64,000 bases of DNA from Tetrapyrgos nigripes (lineage: Eukaryota; Basidiomycota; Agaricomycetes; Agaricales; Campanellaceae). The notes below the pieces were generated by a model. It made no database searches. It had not been told where the DNA came from and saw only the letters and a program-made list of their open reading frames with translations. Where the stretch lies: assembly GCA_013368315.1 (NCBI GenBank), contig JAACJM010000118.1, forward strand, positions 186,001 through 250,000. Reading direction: 5' to 3'. The translations under genes and the position numbers were made by a program. Shown piece by piece: positions 35,340-45,899 of this stretch. Positions within the stretch are counted from its first letter, which is position 1, and the number at the start of each line of letters is the position of its first letter.

Positions 35340-36937
35340 ATTAGAGTAGTTTGCAGATTCTTGTGATTTGTAGGAGCTAGAAGTAAAGTTCTTACCCTGA
35401 GCTTCTGCTCAAATGGCTGCGATCAACATTTCCAGTGTCAACTTGTTTGGTTCTTCTCTGTAAACAGTGATGAGGGCTTTGACAGTGGCTTGATACATAT
35501 CAGGAGTGGAAGAGATGATGGCCAATTTGAAACTCCACATTTGGCTAGTTCATCCATGATTGCGCTGAGGTTGTTGAGGTGTTTACCAACTTTAGCTGGG
35601 TTGGTACTCAGGGTCACAGAAAGTGATGGTCTCCCACAGCATTCACATTTAAAGTTTTTGGCTCATCCTGAGCTTCATAAGGCAGACAGTGAGCCCAGGC
35701 TCTACTACAGTACTCTTGGATATCTAATGGAACTTTCTGGGGCAGTAGACATGAGAAAATTGAGGAGCAAGTGCTCAAGATGAACGAAAACTTTTTATGT
35801 GACCAGAGTCACAGGACCATCACTTTCTGTGACACTGAGTACATGTTAGGGAGAAGAGTCGCTTTTCCAAGCTGGCTTCAGTGAGGGGGTCCTTTGCATC
35901 ATAATCCTGTTTCAATGCATCCCACAACTCCTCTGATGTTGGCTTGTTCCTGTAACACCTCAAAATAGTGTCTGGTAGTGTGCTGATAATGCCGTTCAAC
36001 AGGTCTTTATCCTGCTGTTGTCCTTCTGCCGCCAATGTGGGTGCTGTAGTTAAATACTTATTGTATCCAATAGATCCTGCTGCCCTCTGTACTCTTGTTA
36101 CCCATGTACTCCAATTAGATCTGTCCTTCTCAAGTTTTGTAACTTTATTGAATGCTTTGGTTGCCTTGGACATGTCATTGTCTGAGTCTGAATCTGAATC
36201 AATTGTATCATCTGGTTCAGATGGATCAGGATTGGGATCGGATGGTGGAGATGGTGAGTCAGGTGGATTAGAATGTGGTTCTGGATTTGGATCGGGATCA
36301 GATTCAATGGAGGTGGTATTGGGTCTCCTTTCAGTGGCTGTTCTGGTGCCTCTGGTACTGATGAAGATGGTGAGTCAGGTAGATTAGAATGTGGTTCTGG
36401 ATTTGGATTGGGATCAGATTCAATGGAGGTGGTATTGGGTCTCCTTTCAGTGGCTGTTCTGGGGCCTCTGGTACTGATGAAGATGATGGCTGTGGTTCTG
36501 ATGATGTGGAGGGCTGTGGCGCAACTTCCCATGGCTGTCCTGAAGGTGGAAATATGAGTGGATTCAGTGGCAGTGGTGCTGTGCATTCTCGATGACCATT
36601 GATAAGTGGTTCTTGTCCTCTGTTTATGAGTCGTCCCCAAGGATTTGGGTTTGCTTCTGGTGGTAATGGGATGGAATTGTAGCAATTTGGACAGGGATGT
36701 GCTGTTTTGTTGTACTGATAAAATTCTGTGTTCTATGTCCCAAAAACAATCAATGTAGTCGTCAAAATCATATATGTGTGCCTGATATGCACAATGGATG
36801 TACTGCTGTGGTCTGGGACTGCCTCTCCTAGACTGGTTTCGAGATCCTGACTGTGATCTGATTATCTGTTCGGGGTTGCTGACCCTGGGTACTGGCAATC
36901 TGTGCCTTGAACTGTAGTGTTGCGAGCTACTAGTCAT
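35340..36937 (-). pseudogene. Copia gag
   Basis: From ATG 36937 (MTSSSQHYSSRHRLPVPRVS) through a Pro/Asn-rich part, then the core KATKAFNKVTKLEKDRSNWS, TWVTRVQRAAGSIGYNKYL and LWDALKQDYDAKD (36173-35870), a form typical of copia gag. It decays before 35820. An internal 116-bp tandem duplication shifts the frame in the Pro-rich part. Confidence 0.8.
36257..36486. repeat. 116-bp tandem duplication within copia gag
   Basis: Two near-identical copies (first about 36257-36370, second about 36373-36486) share GAATGTGGTTCTGGATTTGG and GGTATTGGGTCTCCTTTCAG. 116 is not a multiple of three. Confidence 0.85.
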
Positions 36938-36993
36938 ACAACATCAAGAGCTGGACAATGAGTTGTGATTAGGCTAGGGTGGAGCCCATAACC

Positions 36994-37311
36994 TATGAGA
37001 ATAAATGAATATGAGGACACTTGTTAAACAAGTGAGGTGATGAATATTATTGAGGCTCTAGAGGTATAGACAGTGAACTACTAAGTATTTATACTGTTAA
37101 CTACTGTGGCTGCACAAGTCTGTAAATATAACACAGTGGTGTAATGTCTGATATCAGTCTGGAGTCAACAATGTAAGAAACGATGTAAGTATGGAGCATA
37201 GTGGAAAGTAAGTGGTGCATGTGTGGATACAAGTGGATTTTGTATACTAGATAAGTGGAGAGAAAGATATGAGTGTTTGTTGTAAGTATAGATTAATATA
37301 AAATTCCAGCA
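36994..37311 (-). repeat. Copia 5' LTR
   Basis: Pairs with 23814-24150; ACCTT follows at 37312-37316. Confidence 0.92.
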
Positions 37312-37316
37312 ACCTT

Positions 37317-40300
37317 CGATAGAATCAACAAATTCTTCAGCTTCTTGTGTTGCACCAAAGTCATAAGGTTCAGGTTTTGACTGATTAGGAAATAAGAGTT
37401 GGTCTGACTCTTCATATGGTTTGAGGAGGCTGACATGAAAAATATCATGAATTTTTCCTCTTTTTTCAAATCTTCAGATAAGTCCAATTTATACGCAGAC
37501 TTAACAGGATTAGCCTCCAAAATTTCATAGGGGCCAACATACTTCAGGAGAAGCTTATGAGCACCTCCCTTTGGTAATTTTAAGTTCTTGGTGGGTAAGT
37601 ATACTCTGGAGCCTTCTTTTAATTTAGGTTCTTTGGTATGATGTTTATTAGCCTGATGAGTCTGAAAGACTCGAGACTCTATAATGACATCATGTGCATC
37701 AAAAAGGTTCTGCATTGCTTGTATGCCAAATGCATGGACCCCAGCAGGTAGATTGTCCTTATTATGGACTTCAAAGAGCATTGATGGAATATAGCCTTAG
37801 TTAAGTTCAAACAATGAGAATTTGAATTGATAGCAAACTCCACAATAGGCATTTTTGCTAACCAATCACATTTATCATCACATGTTGCAGCTCTAAAGAT
37901 TTGCGCTACTGAACAGTTAGCGTGTTCAGTCACACCATCTGTCTGCAGGTGGAATGAGGTAGAAATGAGTAATTTTGTGCCAAGTAGACAGTGCAATTCT
38001 TTCCACCAAATGGATGTAAATCTTGAATCCCTATCTGAAACAATAGATTCAGGTAGCCCATGGAGGCATACAATTTCTTGCATATATTTCAGAGATAGAT
38101 CTGTAGCTGTGTTCTTTGTACTGCAAGGAATCAAATAAACTTGTGAGGTAAGACAACAAATGATCACCCATAGGTAGTTGAATCCTTTGACCTCAGGGAA
38201 AGGATCAATGAAATCCATTCTGATCAATTGCCAAGGTCATGCAGGAATAGTTAGGGGATGTAATTTCCCCATAGGTGGCCAATTACTAACCTTAGAGCAG
38301 TTGCAAAGCTCACAGGTCTTACAAAATTTGTCACTCATCCCATAGATACCAGGATGTAATCAGCAGTACATTGGGGTCCAAAGTGGCCCACAGTCAGGTG
38401 GCCTTGTTCAAGAATCAATCCTCTAAGAGATCATGTAGCGCTGGGTACTTCAGGTACACATAGTACCTCTTCGTTGGCAAGATTCTTTGTCCAAATGTAA
38501 CCATCACAGACAATAAATCTAGTGTGATCCTCAGGCTTGAGGAGAATTTTATGAAACAATTTATCGTAATTATAGTTCTTTTTCAGATCACTCAGGAATT
38601 GGTTGTCTGAATCATAGTCTGAGTGTAAATTTTTCCCTTTAGCATGAGATTCAATCACAATAGGGTTCACTCAAGGTGGAACAGAGTATTCAGGAAGATC
38701 AGGCTCCTTAGAATTCTCCAGTTCTTGTGCTTCAATATCCCTTGATTCAACAGCATCTTTTGCGGCATCAGTCCACATAGCATTGAATTTTTTGACAAAT
38801 TCTACTATCTCCTCCTTGCGTCCGAGGGGTAGGTCCTCAGCAAGTTTATCAATGCATATGTCTGCATTAACATAGTCGTAAGGCTGGTGCTTGTCCTCCC
38901 AGGTATCTGATTCATAGTACCTAGATAAGATATCTGCAACACGATTAGTGATGCCTTTGATGTAGGTAATATCAAAATCAAATCTGGATAAGTATTCCAT
39001 CCAGCGCATTTGATGGTTGATAACCATTTCTGGGTTTTAAAGAATTCAAGAGCTTTGTGGTCAGTTACCACATGAATACAATAGCCAATTAACTTATCTT
39101 CCCATTTGAGAAGTGCTTCGAGAATGGCAAGAGTTTCAGTCTCAAAGACTCGGTAATTGCGTTGGGCATCAGTAAACTTCTTGGACATAAATCCACCAGG
39201 TCTACAAGACTGCCAGGTGGGTCCTTGACCATACATTGCTCCAACGCCAGAGACTGAAGCATCACACATGACCCATATAGGATCTGGGTTCCGAGGATCA
39301 ATGGGTTTAAGGATAGGCAATTTGCAACATAAGTTCTTAATATTGCAGAAACAAACATCATGGAGTGGCCTCCAAAAATAATGTTGATTATTCTTTGTCA
39401 TTTCAGACAAAGGGGTAGTATATGACAATACGTCAGGTAAGAAATGAGCCAGATAATTGACCAATCCAAGGAATTTTTGTACGCCATTGTAGTTTCTGGG
39501 TATTCTCCAGTTTCAATTTACCAGAGTCTGCATGTAAGCCTTTATCGTCAATCTTATGGCCAAGGCGATCAAGAACCTCAGTATATAGTTCGACTTTACT
39601 AGCCTTAAGGAATAATTCTTGCTCTCGAAGCTTTTGAAATACAAGTTCGAGGTGCTTTTCATGCTCCTCAATGGTATCACTAAACACAAATATATCATCA
39701 AGATATACGTGCATGAATACGCCAATATAATCATGAAATATTGTGTTCATAAGGCGTTGAAATGTTGAAGGTGCATTACAATCACCGTGTTGCATAGTAT
39801 AACTCACAAAGGTTCCGCTTACGGTTTAAAAGGCGCTTTTAGCTACATCTTCAGCCACAATATGGACTTGCTCGTATGCATCAGATAAATCTATTTTTGA
39901 GCGAAGCTTCTTGCTTGCTGTTTGCGTATGGACTCGATCCTGATCAGGAAGTGGAGTCACATCCTTGTGAGTGTTTGCATTATGCTCTCGACAGTCAATA
40001 GTTGTTCAGACCATCCTTCTTTGCGATGCAAAGCATAGGTGCAGCTTGGGATACAAACTTTGGTTCCCACCATCCAGCATGAGTGTATCGAGAGATCTTC
40101 TCAGCCAATTGTCCACGAAGTGAATCAGGACATCTAGGCATATAATACCAATACTTTTTATCTGGATTGACAAGTGGAATTGTGTGGTTTACCTCACGGA
40201 GAGGTGGCAATTTTTCAGGTACGCCACTCATGAAGTCTTTACAGGTATCAAACCAGCATTGCCTAAGTTGAGGAATATCCTCTTCAGTATATTTCTGTTC

Positions 40301-40657
40301 CCCTAGGAAAACAGATTCAGTCTCCATTTGTGCCCGAAATTGTTCTGCACATGAATTCAAAGCTTCAGGTATAGATACCTGTGGAGTAACGTGCTCGAGT
40401 GGTTCCATATCCGGAAATTTAGCATGGCTAAATTCTTGAATGAGCTCATCGACTTCATGCAATGATTTGTTCAAAGTAGGGTCTGAAATTTTATTAGGGG
40501 TAATTTGGTCAATAATATTAACCATATCATCAACACTTATAGCGTCTTCTGGTCCGAGAAGGACAGGTAAGTGTGGACTTAGGGTATTATCCCTTTGGTA
40601 TTGATTGTCCTCATCTTGAACTTCTATGATTCCTGGAGATCGTGGCTTCCAGGGCAC
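37317..40657 (-). pseudogene. Gypsy-2 RT, RNase H and integrase
   Basis: RT pieces: RGQLAEKISRYTHAGWWEPK (about 40110), MQHGDCNAPSTFQRLMNTIF, and catalytic HVYLDDIFVFSDT (about 39690-39730). RNase H: WVMCDASVSGVGAMYGQGP and HVVTDHKALEFFK. Integrase: MDFIDPFPEVKGFNYLWVII, PESIVSDRDSRF and LQTDGVTEHANCSV. The tail is LPKGGAHKLLLKYVGPYEIL. The segment is collinear but broken by shifts at about 39480, 39820, 39030 and 37790. Confidence 0.85.
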
Positions 40658-40808
40658 TTCAGCATGTTCCTGATTTACTAAATTGTGGCTTTCATATAGT
40701 CACTTCTCAACTTTTTGTTTGCCTTTTGACTTTTGATCAGTCTTTTGAGGCTTTGTTTGGGATATCCCATATTTCTTTGGGCATTCTCGGACCTTCATCT
40801 TGTTATCT

Positions 40809-41300
40809 TTATTCATTTGAATATCTTCTCACTAACTCCTTCACTTCCTCTCCCTCAGAAAGAGTGGGAATAGGTATTCCTTTCAATCGGATTGTATCAT
40901 CATTGAAGTCTAAGGCTAATCCATGCCTACACATGAGGACGGTGCCTATAACAACATCATAACAATCCACATTTGCTATATCAAAGTAGTCTTTAGATAC
41001 TACTTTCTGCTTCTTTGATTCAAAATGATACAGAGCTATGCATCCATATGTAATCATTGAACGGCTACCTTTTGTCCCTAGCTGGAGGACTACTGGATTT
41101 TCCAGCTGGAAAGTACGCAATTTGGCGTCGCGTGCAAAATCTGGACTGATAGCATCTGCAGTGCTGCCACTATCAAATAAAGCAAAAGCTTGTACACCAT
41201 TAAAGTCGACAAATGCAGATAAGCATCGACTTTCTTCATTGGTACGATGTGGACGAGTACCTGTGCGTGGGGATTTCTCAACACAGGTTCAAGAGTAGGA
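40809..41300 (-). pseudogene. Gypsy-2 aspartic protease
   Basis: FDSGSTADAI (the catalytic D-S-G) at about 41145-41200 is followed by TYGCIALYHFESK and NVDCYDVVIGTVLMCRHGLA. The last is the usual DVILG-type motif of retroviral-like proteases. Confidence 0.8.
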
Positions 41301-41696
41301 GTAGCATGGCCATGATTGTCCACTTTCATGGCACGTAAATATTCACCGAAATCTAAATGGTGTATATCAAAAGATTCAGTGAAACTGTCACTATCTGAAT
41401 TATGTTCATCGTCTGATGTATCTGAGGATGATACAGACTGCAAATCTGGTGCTGTATCATAACTAGATACAGATTCGTTATCAGAGACAACACGCATACC
41501 AGTCATACGACCACGAAGTTCAATGTAGTCCTCATCTGCAGCATCAGAGGTCCATTGGGAGCCTCCCCATGGTTCTGGATCATCACTTTCACTGTTAGGT
41601 GAATCAGTGCCAGAAGAATCTGAATGATCATCACTAGTAAGTATTTGAAAGTCATTGGATGGAGGATGCTCCTCATAGACGTTTTGGTGAACTGGA

Positions 41697-43827
41697 TCAT
41701 GAGCAGCGGTCCTTATTCTGACCATCTTTCTTCTTTTTGTTACGATCCTTAGATCTTGAACAAGATCGTCTACGTCTTGCACGCTTAAGTGCTTCACGAC
41801 CTTTGTGGTAGTATTTACCAGCTTCAACGCTTCGTTCACAGTCCAAGTCTGCATGAATAATATCATTCACTGTTGAAGATTCAGGAGTGGCTTTATGAAT
41901 ACGAGTCATGTCCTCAGCCATCTCTTCAGGTAGTAATAAAAATAACCTTCGTTTAAAGGTATATACATCAGGTGGACTTGGCATGTATTTGGCATAGCAA
42001 GTAAGTGCACTGAACATGGCTTTAACCCCCTTATCAGGCGAGTAAGTAACAGCATCAAATCTTTCAGCCACTCTTGTCAAGGAGGCTTCGTGAATAAATC
42101 GACGATACAAGCCACTAATGACCTGCATAAATGTCATACGGTTTTCGAACGGATCTTCACGACTGAATCCATCCGGGATAGCCTCCACGAAATCACTGAG
42201 CCATTGTCTTGCTGGTCCATGAACAAAGGCAGCAGTTGCATTTGTCCTTTAGATATCCACAGATGAGATTATCCATTTACTTCGTCGTTTGCTCAGGCGA
42301 ACTTCGGGGCCACATAAATCAGCCATATTGAGCCATCTTACAAGATCCTTTAGTCATTGGTCAAAGCCAACGAAATCATTATCACCGTAGTAATAATCCG
42401 GCTTTGGTACAGATTGAATGAGTGTCTTCTGTATATTGTTATTACCTTTAGTAGGTTTACCATATAAATGAAAAAATAATTAGCACTTCAAAATGACGAA
42501 AGCTGCACGTAGAACCTCCTCCTCAGTACGAGGTGTAGAGTCATAGACAAAATACCTCCTTTTTGTTGAAGGTTTTATCGGTTGATGTACAACGAGTTTG
42601 CCCAAATACTCCGGGCCTTGGCATGGTTTCAGCATCAACTGCGGTTTGAGGAGTATCACGGTCATTATTTTCATTTTCATTTTCCGAATCGGAGCTGTAA
42701 CTGCCCGGTTCGGGGATGTGATCACTAGATGGTGGATCATTAGACTCGCGAGCCAGTCTGTCGGTAATCTCACGTGGCCTGGCGGACTTTGAATGGGGCC
42801 AGTGATCCCTACAACTGGCGGAGTTCGAAACAGAATGGATGGAACCGAGCCTAGTGGATCATCATCAGGAGGACCACTACCGTTGGGCATGGGACGATTG
42901 GTTGATTTACCCGAGCTGGGTGTACCGCGAGCATTTTTCGGAGCTGTATCCGAATTGCGAGAGGGATGACCATGATCCGAAGGTGAACTTCCACCTCCAT
43001 CACCCCTTGTTGGAGCATTTTGATGAGTGCGCTCATGGAATTGAGCACCAGGTGCTCTTGGGAATCGTTGAAATGCTCCACCCAGGCCACGGTAATTCGG
43101 ATGAGATTGATAGGGTACTCTCCGTTGCCACAAAATATCGTCTGGTCCGAACGGTTCGGGGATTCGGGCTCTAACAGCTTCATGTTCTGCCTCTTCGATA
43201 GGGCATACTGGTTATCTGACTTGAGGTTGATGACCAGAATAGATCATAGTACCATCCTCAGTAGTGTATACTTACATGTTGATCTGGGATGGCCGTTGTG
43301 CTATAATTAAGTAAATCATAGTCGCGAATTGTTTGGTGGATATAGCGTCTTCGCAAATCAATATGATATTGCCAGACTTGCATTTCCGAGATCTGAGATG
43401 CGTTTGATCTCATAGAGGCGCTGCTCCGAGGTCTTGATCTAAGCTTTGGCTTGTGTAGCTCTTCAGCGTCCTCAATATCAGCTGAGTTTGCTTTGTCATT
43501 ATCTGCAGACTGGTCTATCCGAGTGGAAGTACGTATATTACTTGTACTAGCAATAGGTACATGAGGTCTTGCGGGATTACCGCGTAGAGAAAAGTCAATG
43601 TGGGGGACTTTACCCTTCCCCTTATCATGTCTACGGGACATAGCAACCATTTCCTCCATTACTTCGTTGTAAGATGTTGAGGGTTCTTCATTATCTTGCC
43701 CATCAAATAAGCTATTGCGTGATTGTGGTCGCGACGGCGGTGGCGGCGCTTGGGCACAATCCCAAGAGCACCCAAAGTGACTTGTACAGCTGAAGGATTT
43801 GCGAAAGGTCATCGGGACGACCACCAC
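41697..43827 (-). pseudogene. Gypsy-2 gag
   Basis: N-terminal part from about 43830 (LFDGQDNEEPSTSYNEVMEE, IEDAEELHKPKLRSRPRSS), a Pro/Gly-rich middle (43130-42800), then the core DNDFVGFDQWLKDLVRWLNM (about 42330-42390), ENRMTFMQVISGLYRRFIHE, RFDAVTYSPDKGVKAM and PDVYTFKRRLFLLLPEEMAE, and a basic tail. The core matches basidiomycete gypsy gag. Frames break at about 42480 and 42240. Confidence 0.75.
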
Positions 43828-44455
43828 GTTGTCTTTGCGTTATCTTCACGCACATCGATGGATAGAAGAAAGTTAAACATAGTGTCATGGTACGTGTCAA
43901 AAGGATAGGCGACGATGAAGTTGAGGCCGTGATTGTGGATTGAGAGTTGCCAGGATGGTGACCTGCTTTTTCGAAGGGAGCCCTATTGCAGTGGCCTGTG
44001 ATTAGAATCCGGATATGGCTAGGATACTTATGGCAGGATTTGAATTTTGTGCCGCCTGTTGCAAGCTGGATTTGAGGCCAACGTCGAGAGAGAAGTGCAG
44101 CTACGTTTGGTGAATGGTCATGGTGGAATGCCTGCTCCATGGAGTCGTCTTCCGTACCCCATGACTCTGTATACCTTTAGGTAAAGCAAAGCGTTCACAA
44201 ACACCATGGTCTGCCGAAAGGAGAAACACAAAGAACGGTGGTTCGGCGGGCCTCAGCCTCCGTGTGAGTTGTGAGGAAGGTATCAAAGCTGTATATATCT
44301 CGATAGCCTTTAGGACCCCAGATATTCTGGATATCCCTGATGCAGAAATTGTCGATGCAAAAGAAAGAGCAGCCGTAGAAGATGATACAAAGCTTTGAGT
44401 CCAGATAGTGACACACCCTTGATTACAAATCTATCTATCTATTCAACCCCAGTGG
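43828..44455. other. 5' flank of gypsy-2, no clear gene
   Basis: A minus-strand open stretch 43712-44140 (HHDHSPNVAALLSRRWPQ) and another at 44195-44416 look weakly coding. They may be gag leader or LTR text. No LTR terminus can be fixed. The SDR gene stops at 44461. Confidence 0.3.
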
Positions 44456-44460
44456 TAGTC

Positions 44461-45617
44461 CTATTACTACAGGTTAACCAAGGTAATACCTCCATCAATA
44501 CCCAGATTTTGCCCATTCACGAACTCGCCAGAATCAGAGGCTAAGAACGTTGCAGCAGTTCCTATCTCAGATGGCCTGTAGATTGAATTTCCCAGGCAAA
44601 AGTCAGACGCCGCCGTTCACGACGAAAGTCGAAAATCATAAAACGACTCGAAAACTCACCTTCCTAGTCTAAGTAACGGAGCTGGGCTGAAGATTCCCAG
44701 TGCAGGTTGACTAGCAATCTGATTGATGTCCAATCCCGCAGCATCCATCCCCTCAGAGGGGAACATCCCAGGGGAAATAGTATTGACGCGGATAGGAATG
44801 TTTTGCAGAGCGAATTGCGTAGCGAGGAGTTGAGTGAGGAGGTTGACGCCCGCTTTGCTCACCAGATGGACAGCAATTAGAAAGCGTGTAAGAGATAAGT
44901 GCATACTTACCGCACCTGGCGAGAGTTTGATCGATGCTCCAGCACTGGAGATGTTGATAACACTAGAGGTACCGTTTCTTGCTCGAGCACCTTTTTCGAG
45001 GAGAGTGACGAAGCCCATTGTAACGAAATATGGAGCGGCAGTGTTGGTTTTGAAAATTCTGCCCCATTCTTCAAAGGTGTCTTGGGCGAAGGCGGTTTCT
45101 CCGACTTTAGCGTCCTTGGGAGAATCCCTCCCCTTGAGGACGTCCAAGAGAGTTCTAATGATTCCGGCGCTGTCGTGATATACGTTAGTACTATAAGTCG
45201 CTTGTGCAGGCTACGAGTACAGATGTAACTGACTTGTTTACGAGGATGTCTAATTTCCCTTCAGCTTGGTCAATAGATTTGATTGCATTTGAGATCGACT
45301 CTTTTTCAGAAACGTCCGTTTGAAGGCTATGAAGACACAGAGTAAGTTGACGTCAGTGTTCGGTGTCCCGCATCTGTGAAAGAACGTACGGGATCAGTGC
45401 GTTCTCGCTGGCGGTCTTCTCTAGCACTTGCAGACGCCTTCCAGTGATGTAGACCTCGGCTCCATTCGTGGAGAGCTCCTTCGCAATCATCAATCCCCTG
45501 GTAATTCAGGTCAGACGAGAATCAAGACAAGAAAGAGAGAATTGAAGCAAGAGCTTACATTCCAGTTCCACCACCGGTAACGAGAGCGATTTTGCCTTGC
45601 AAGCTGATAGCGGACAT
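44461..45617 (-). CDS. Short-chain dehydrogenase/reductase with damaged active site
   Basis: NAD(P)-dependent oxidoreductase of the classical SDR fold; substrate unknown. Exons: 45559-45617, 45390-45497, 45234-45326, about 44930-45169, 44660 to about 44887, and 44461-44575. They give MSAISLQGKIALVTGGGTGM (Rossmann TGGGTGMG), then DVSEKESI, LDILVNNAG, NISSAGASIKLSPGA, SKAGVNLLTQLLATQFA, RVNTISPG and the tail FVNGQNLGIDGGITLVNL. The catalytic Y-x-x-x-K reads HLVSK, so Tyr is His. The intron that should end just before it (donor GTAAGTATG near 44929) has no AG acceptor at the expected place. Retaining it keeps the frame open and adds 14 residues. The start ATG and other splice sites are sound. 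It may be a recently inactivated host gene. Confidence 0.85.
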
Positions 45618-45899
45618 GGTAGTTATTGTGGTGAAGAGAAAGTTGTTGTGTTTTCGATATGTTCTCTAGCTTTTATACGCTCCAATACACGCATTAGTGG
45701 CAGAAAGGAACATGTGTTTACTGTTCGTTTACTGTTCGTTAACCCTTTTGGGAATCGGCGAGGATTGCGCAGCACGCTTAATGTCGATCTTGGCCATTAT
45801 GAATATATTGGACATTGACAAAGATGCTTGATTGGCCTACGGTATCGGGATATTATTCAAGACCTGGAGGCTGGCAATCAGCTTACTAGTTCTTACTCA
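45618..45899. other. Intergenic between SDR and the KDZ-linked block
   Basis: Promoter side of the SDR gene. GTTTACTGTTCGTTTACTGTTCGT at 45718-45740 is a short direct repeat. The left border of the possible large KDZ element would lie here, but I cannot identify a terminal repeat. Confidence 0.4.

Larger units (their letters stand above)
23814..37311 (-). mobile_element. Ty1/copia LTR retrotransposon, host of gypsy-1
   Basis: LTRs at 23814-24150 and 36994-37311 in element orientation start TGTTGGAATTTTAT and end TCTCATA. The target duplication is ACCTT (23809-23813 and 37312-37316). A polypurine tract GGTTTGAGGAGGAG abuts the 3' LTR at 24151. The LTRs differ by roughly 14 substitutions and a 19-bp indel. 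gag, integrase, RT and RNase H follow in copia order. Gypsy-1 is inserted at 24576-32389 between RT and RNase H. Confidence 0.93.
37312..44140 (-). mobile_element. Ty3/gypsy retrotransposon gypsy-2 (old, split by copia)
   Basis: The oldest layer of the nest. From high to low coordinate it has gag, protease, RT-RNase H and integrase on the minus strand. The last pol segment continues at 23813-23659. Many stops and frameshifts are present. No LTR pair is found: text at 44150-44455 has no match downstream of 23659. The element is therefore truncated or its LTRs are too decayed to see. Confidence 0.85.

Noticed and set aside
43828..44455. 5' LTR of gypsy-2
   Set aside because: A TGTGTCAC start is present near 44410 on the minus strand, but no matching sequence occurs after the pol end at 23659.
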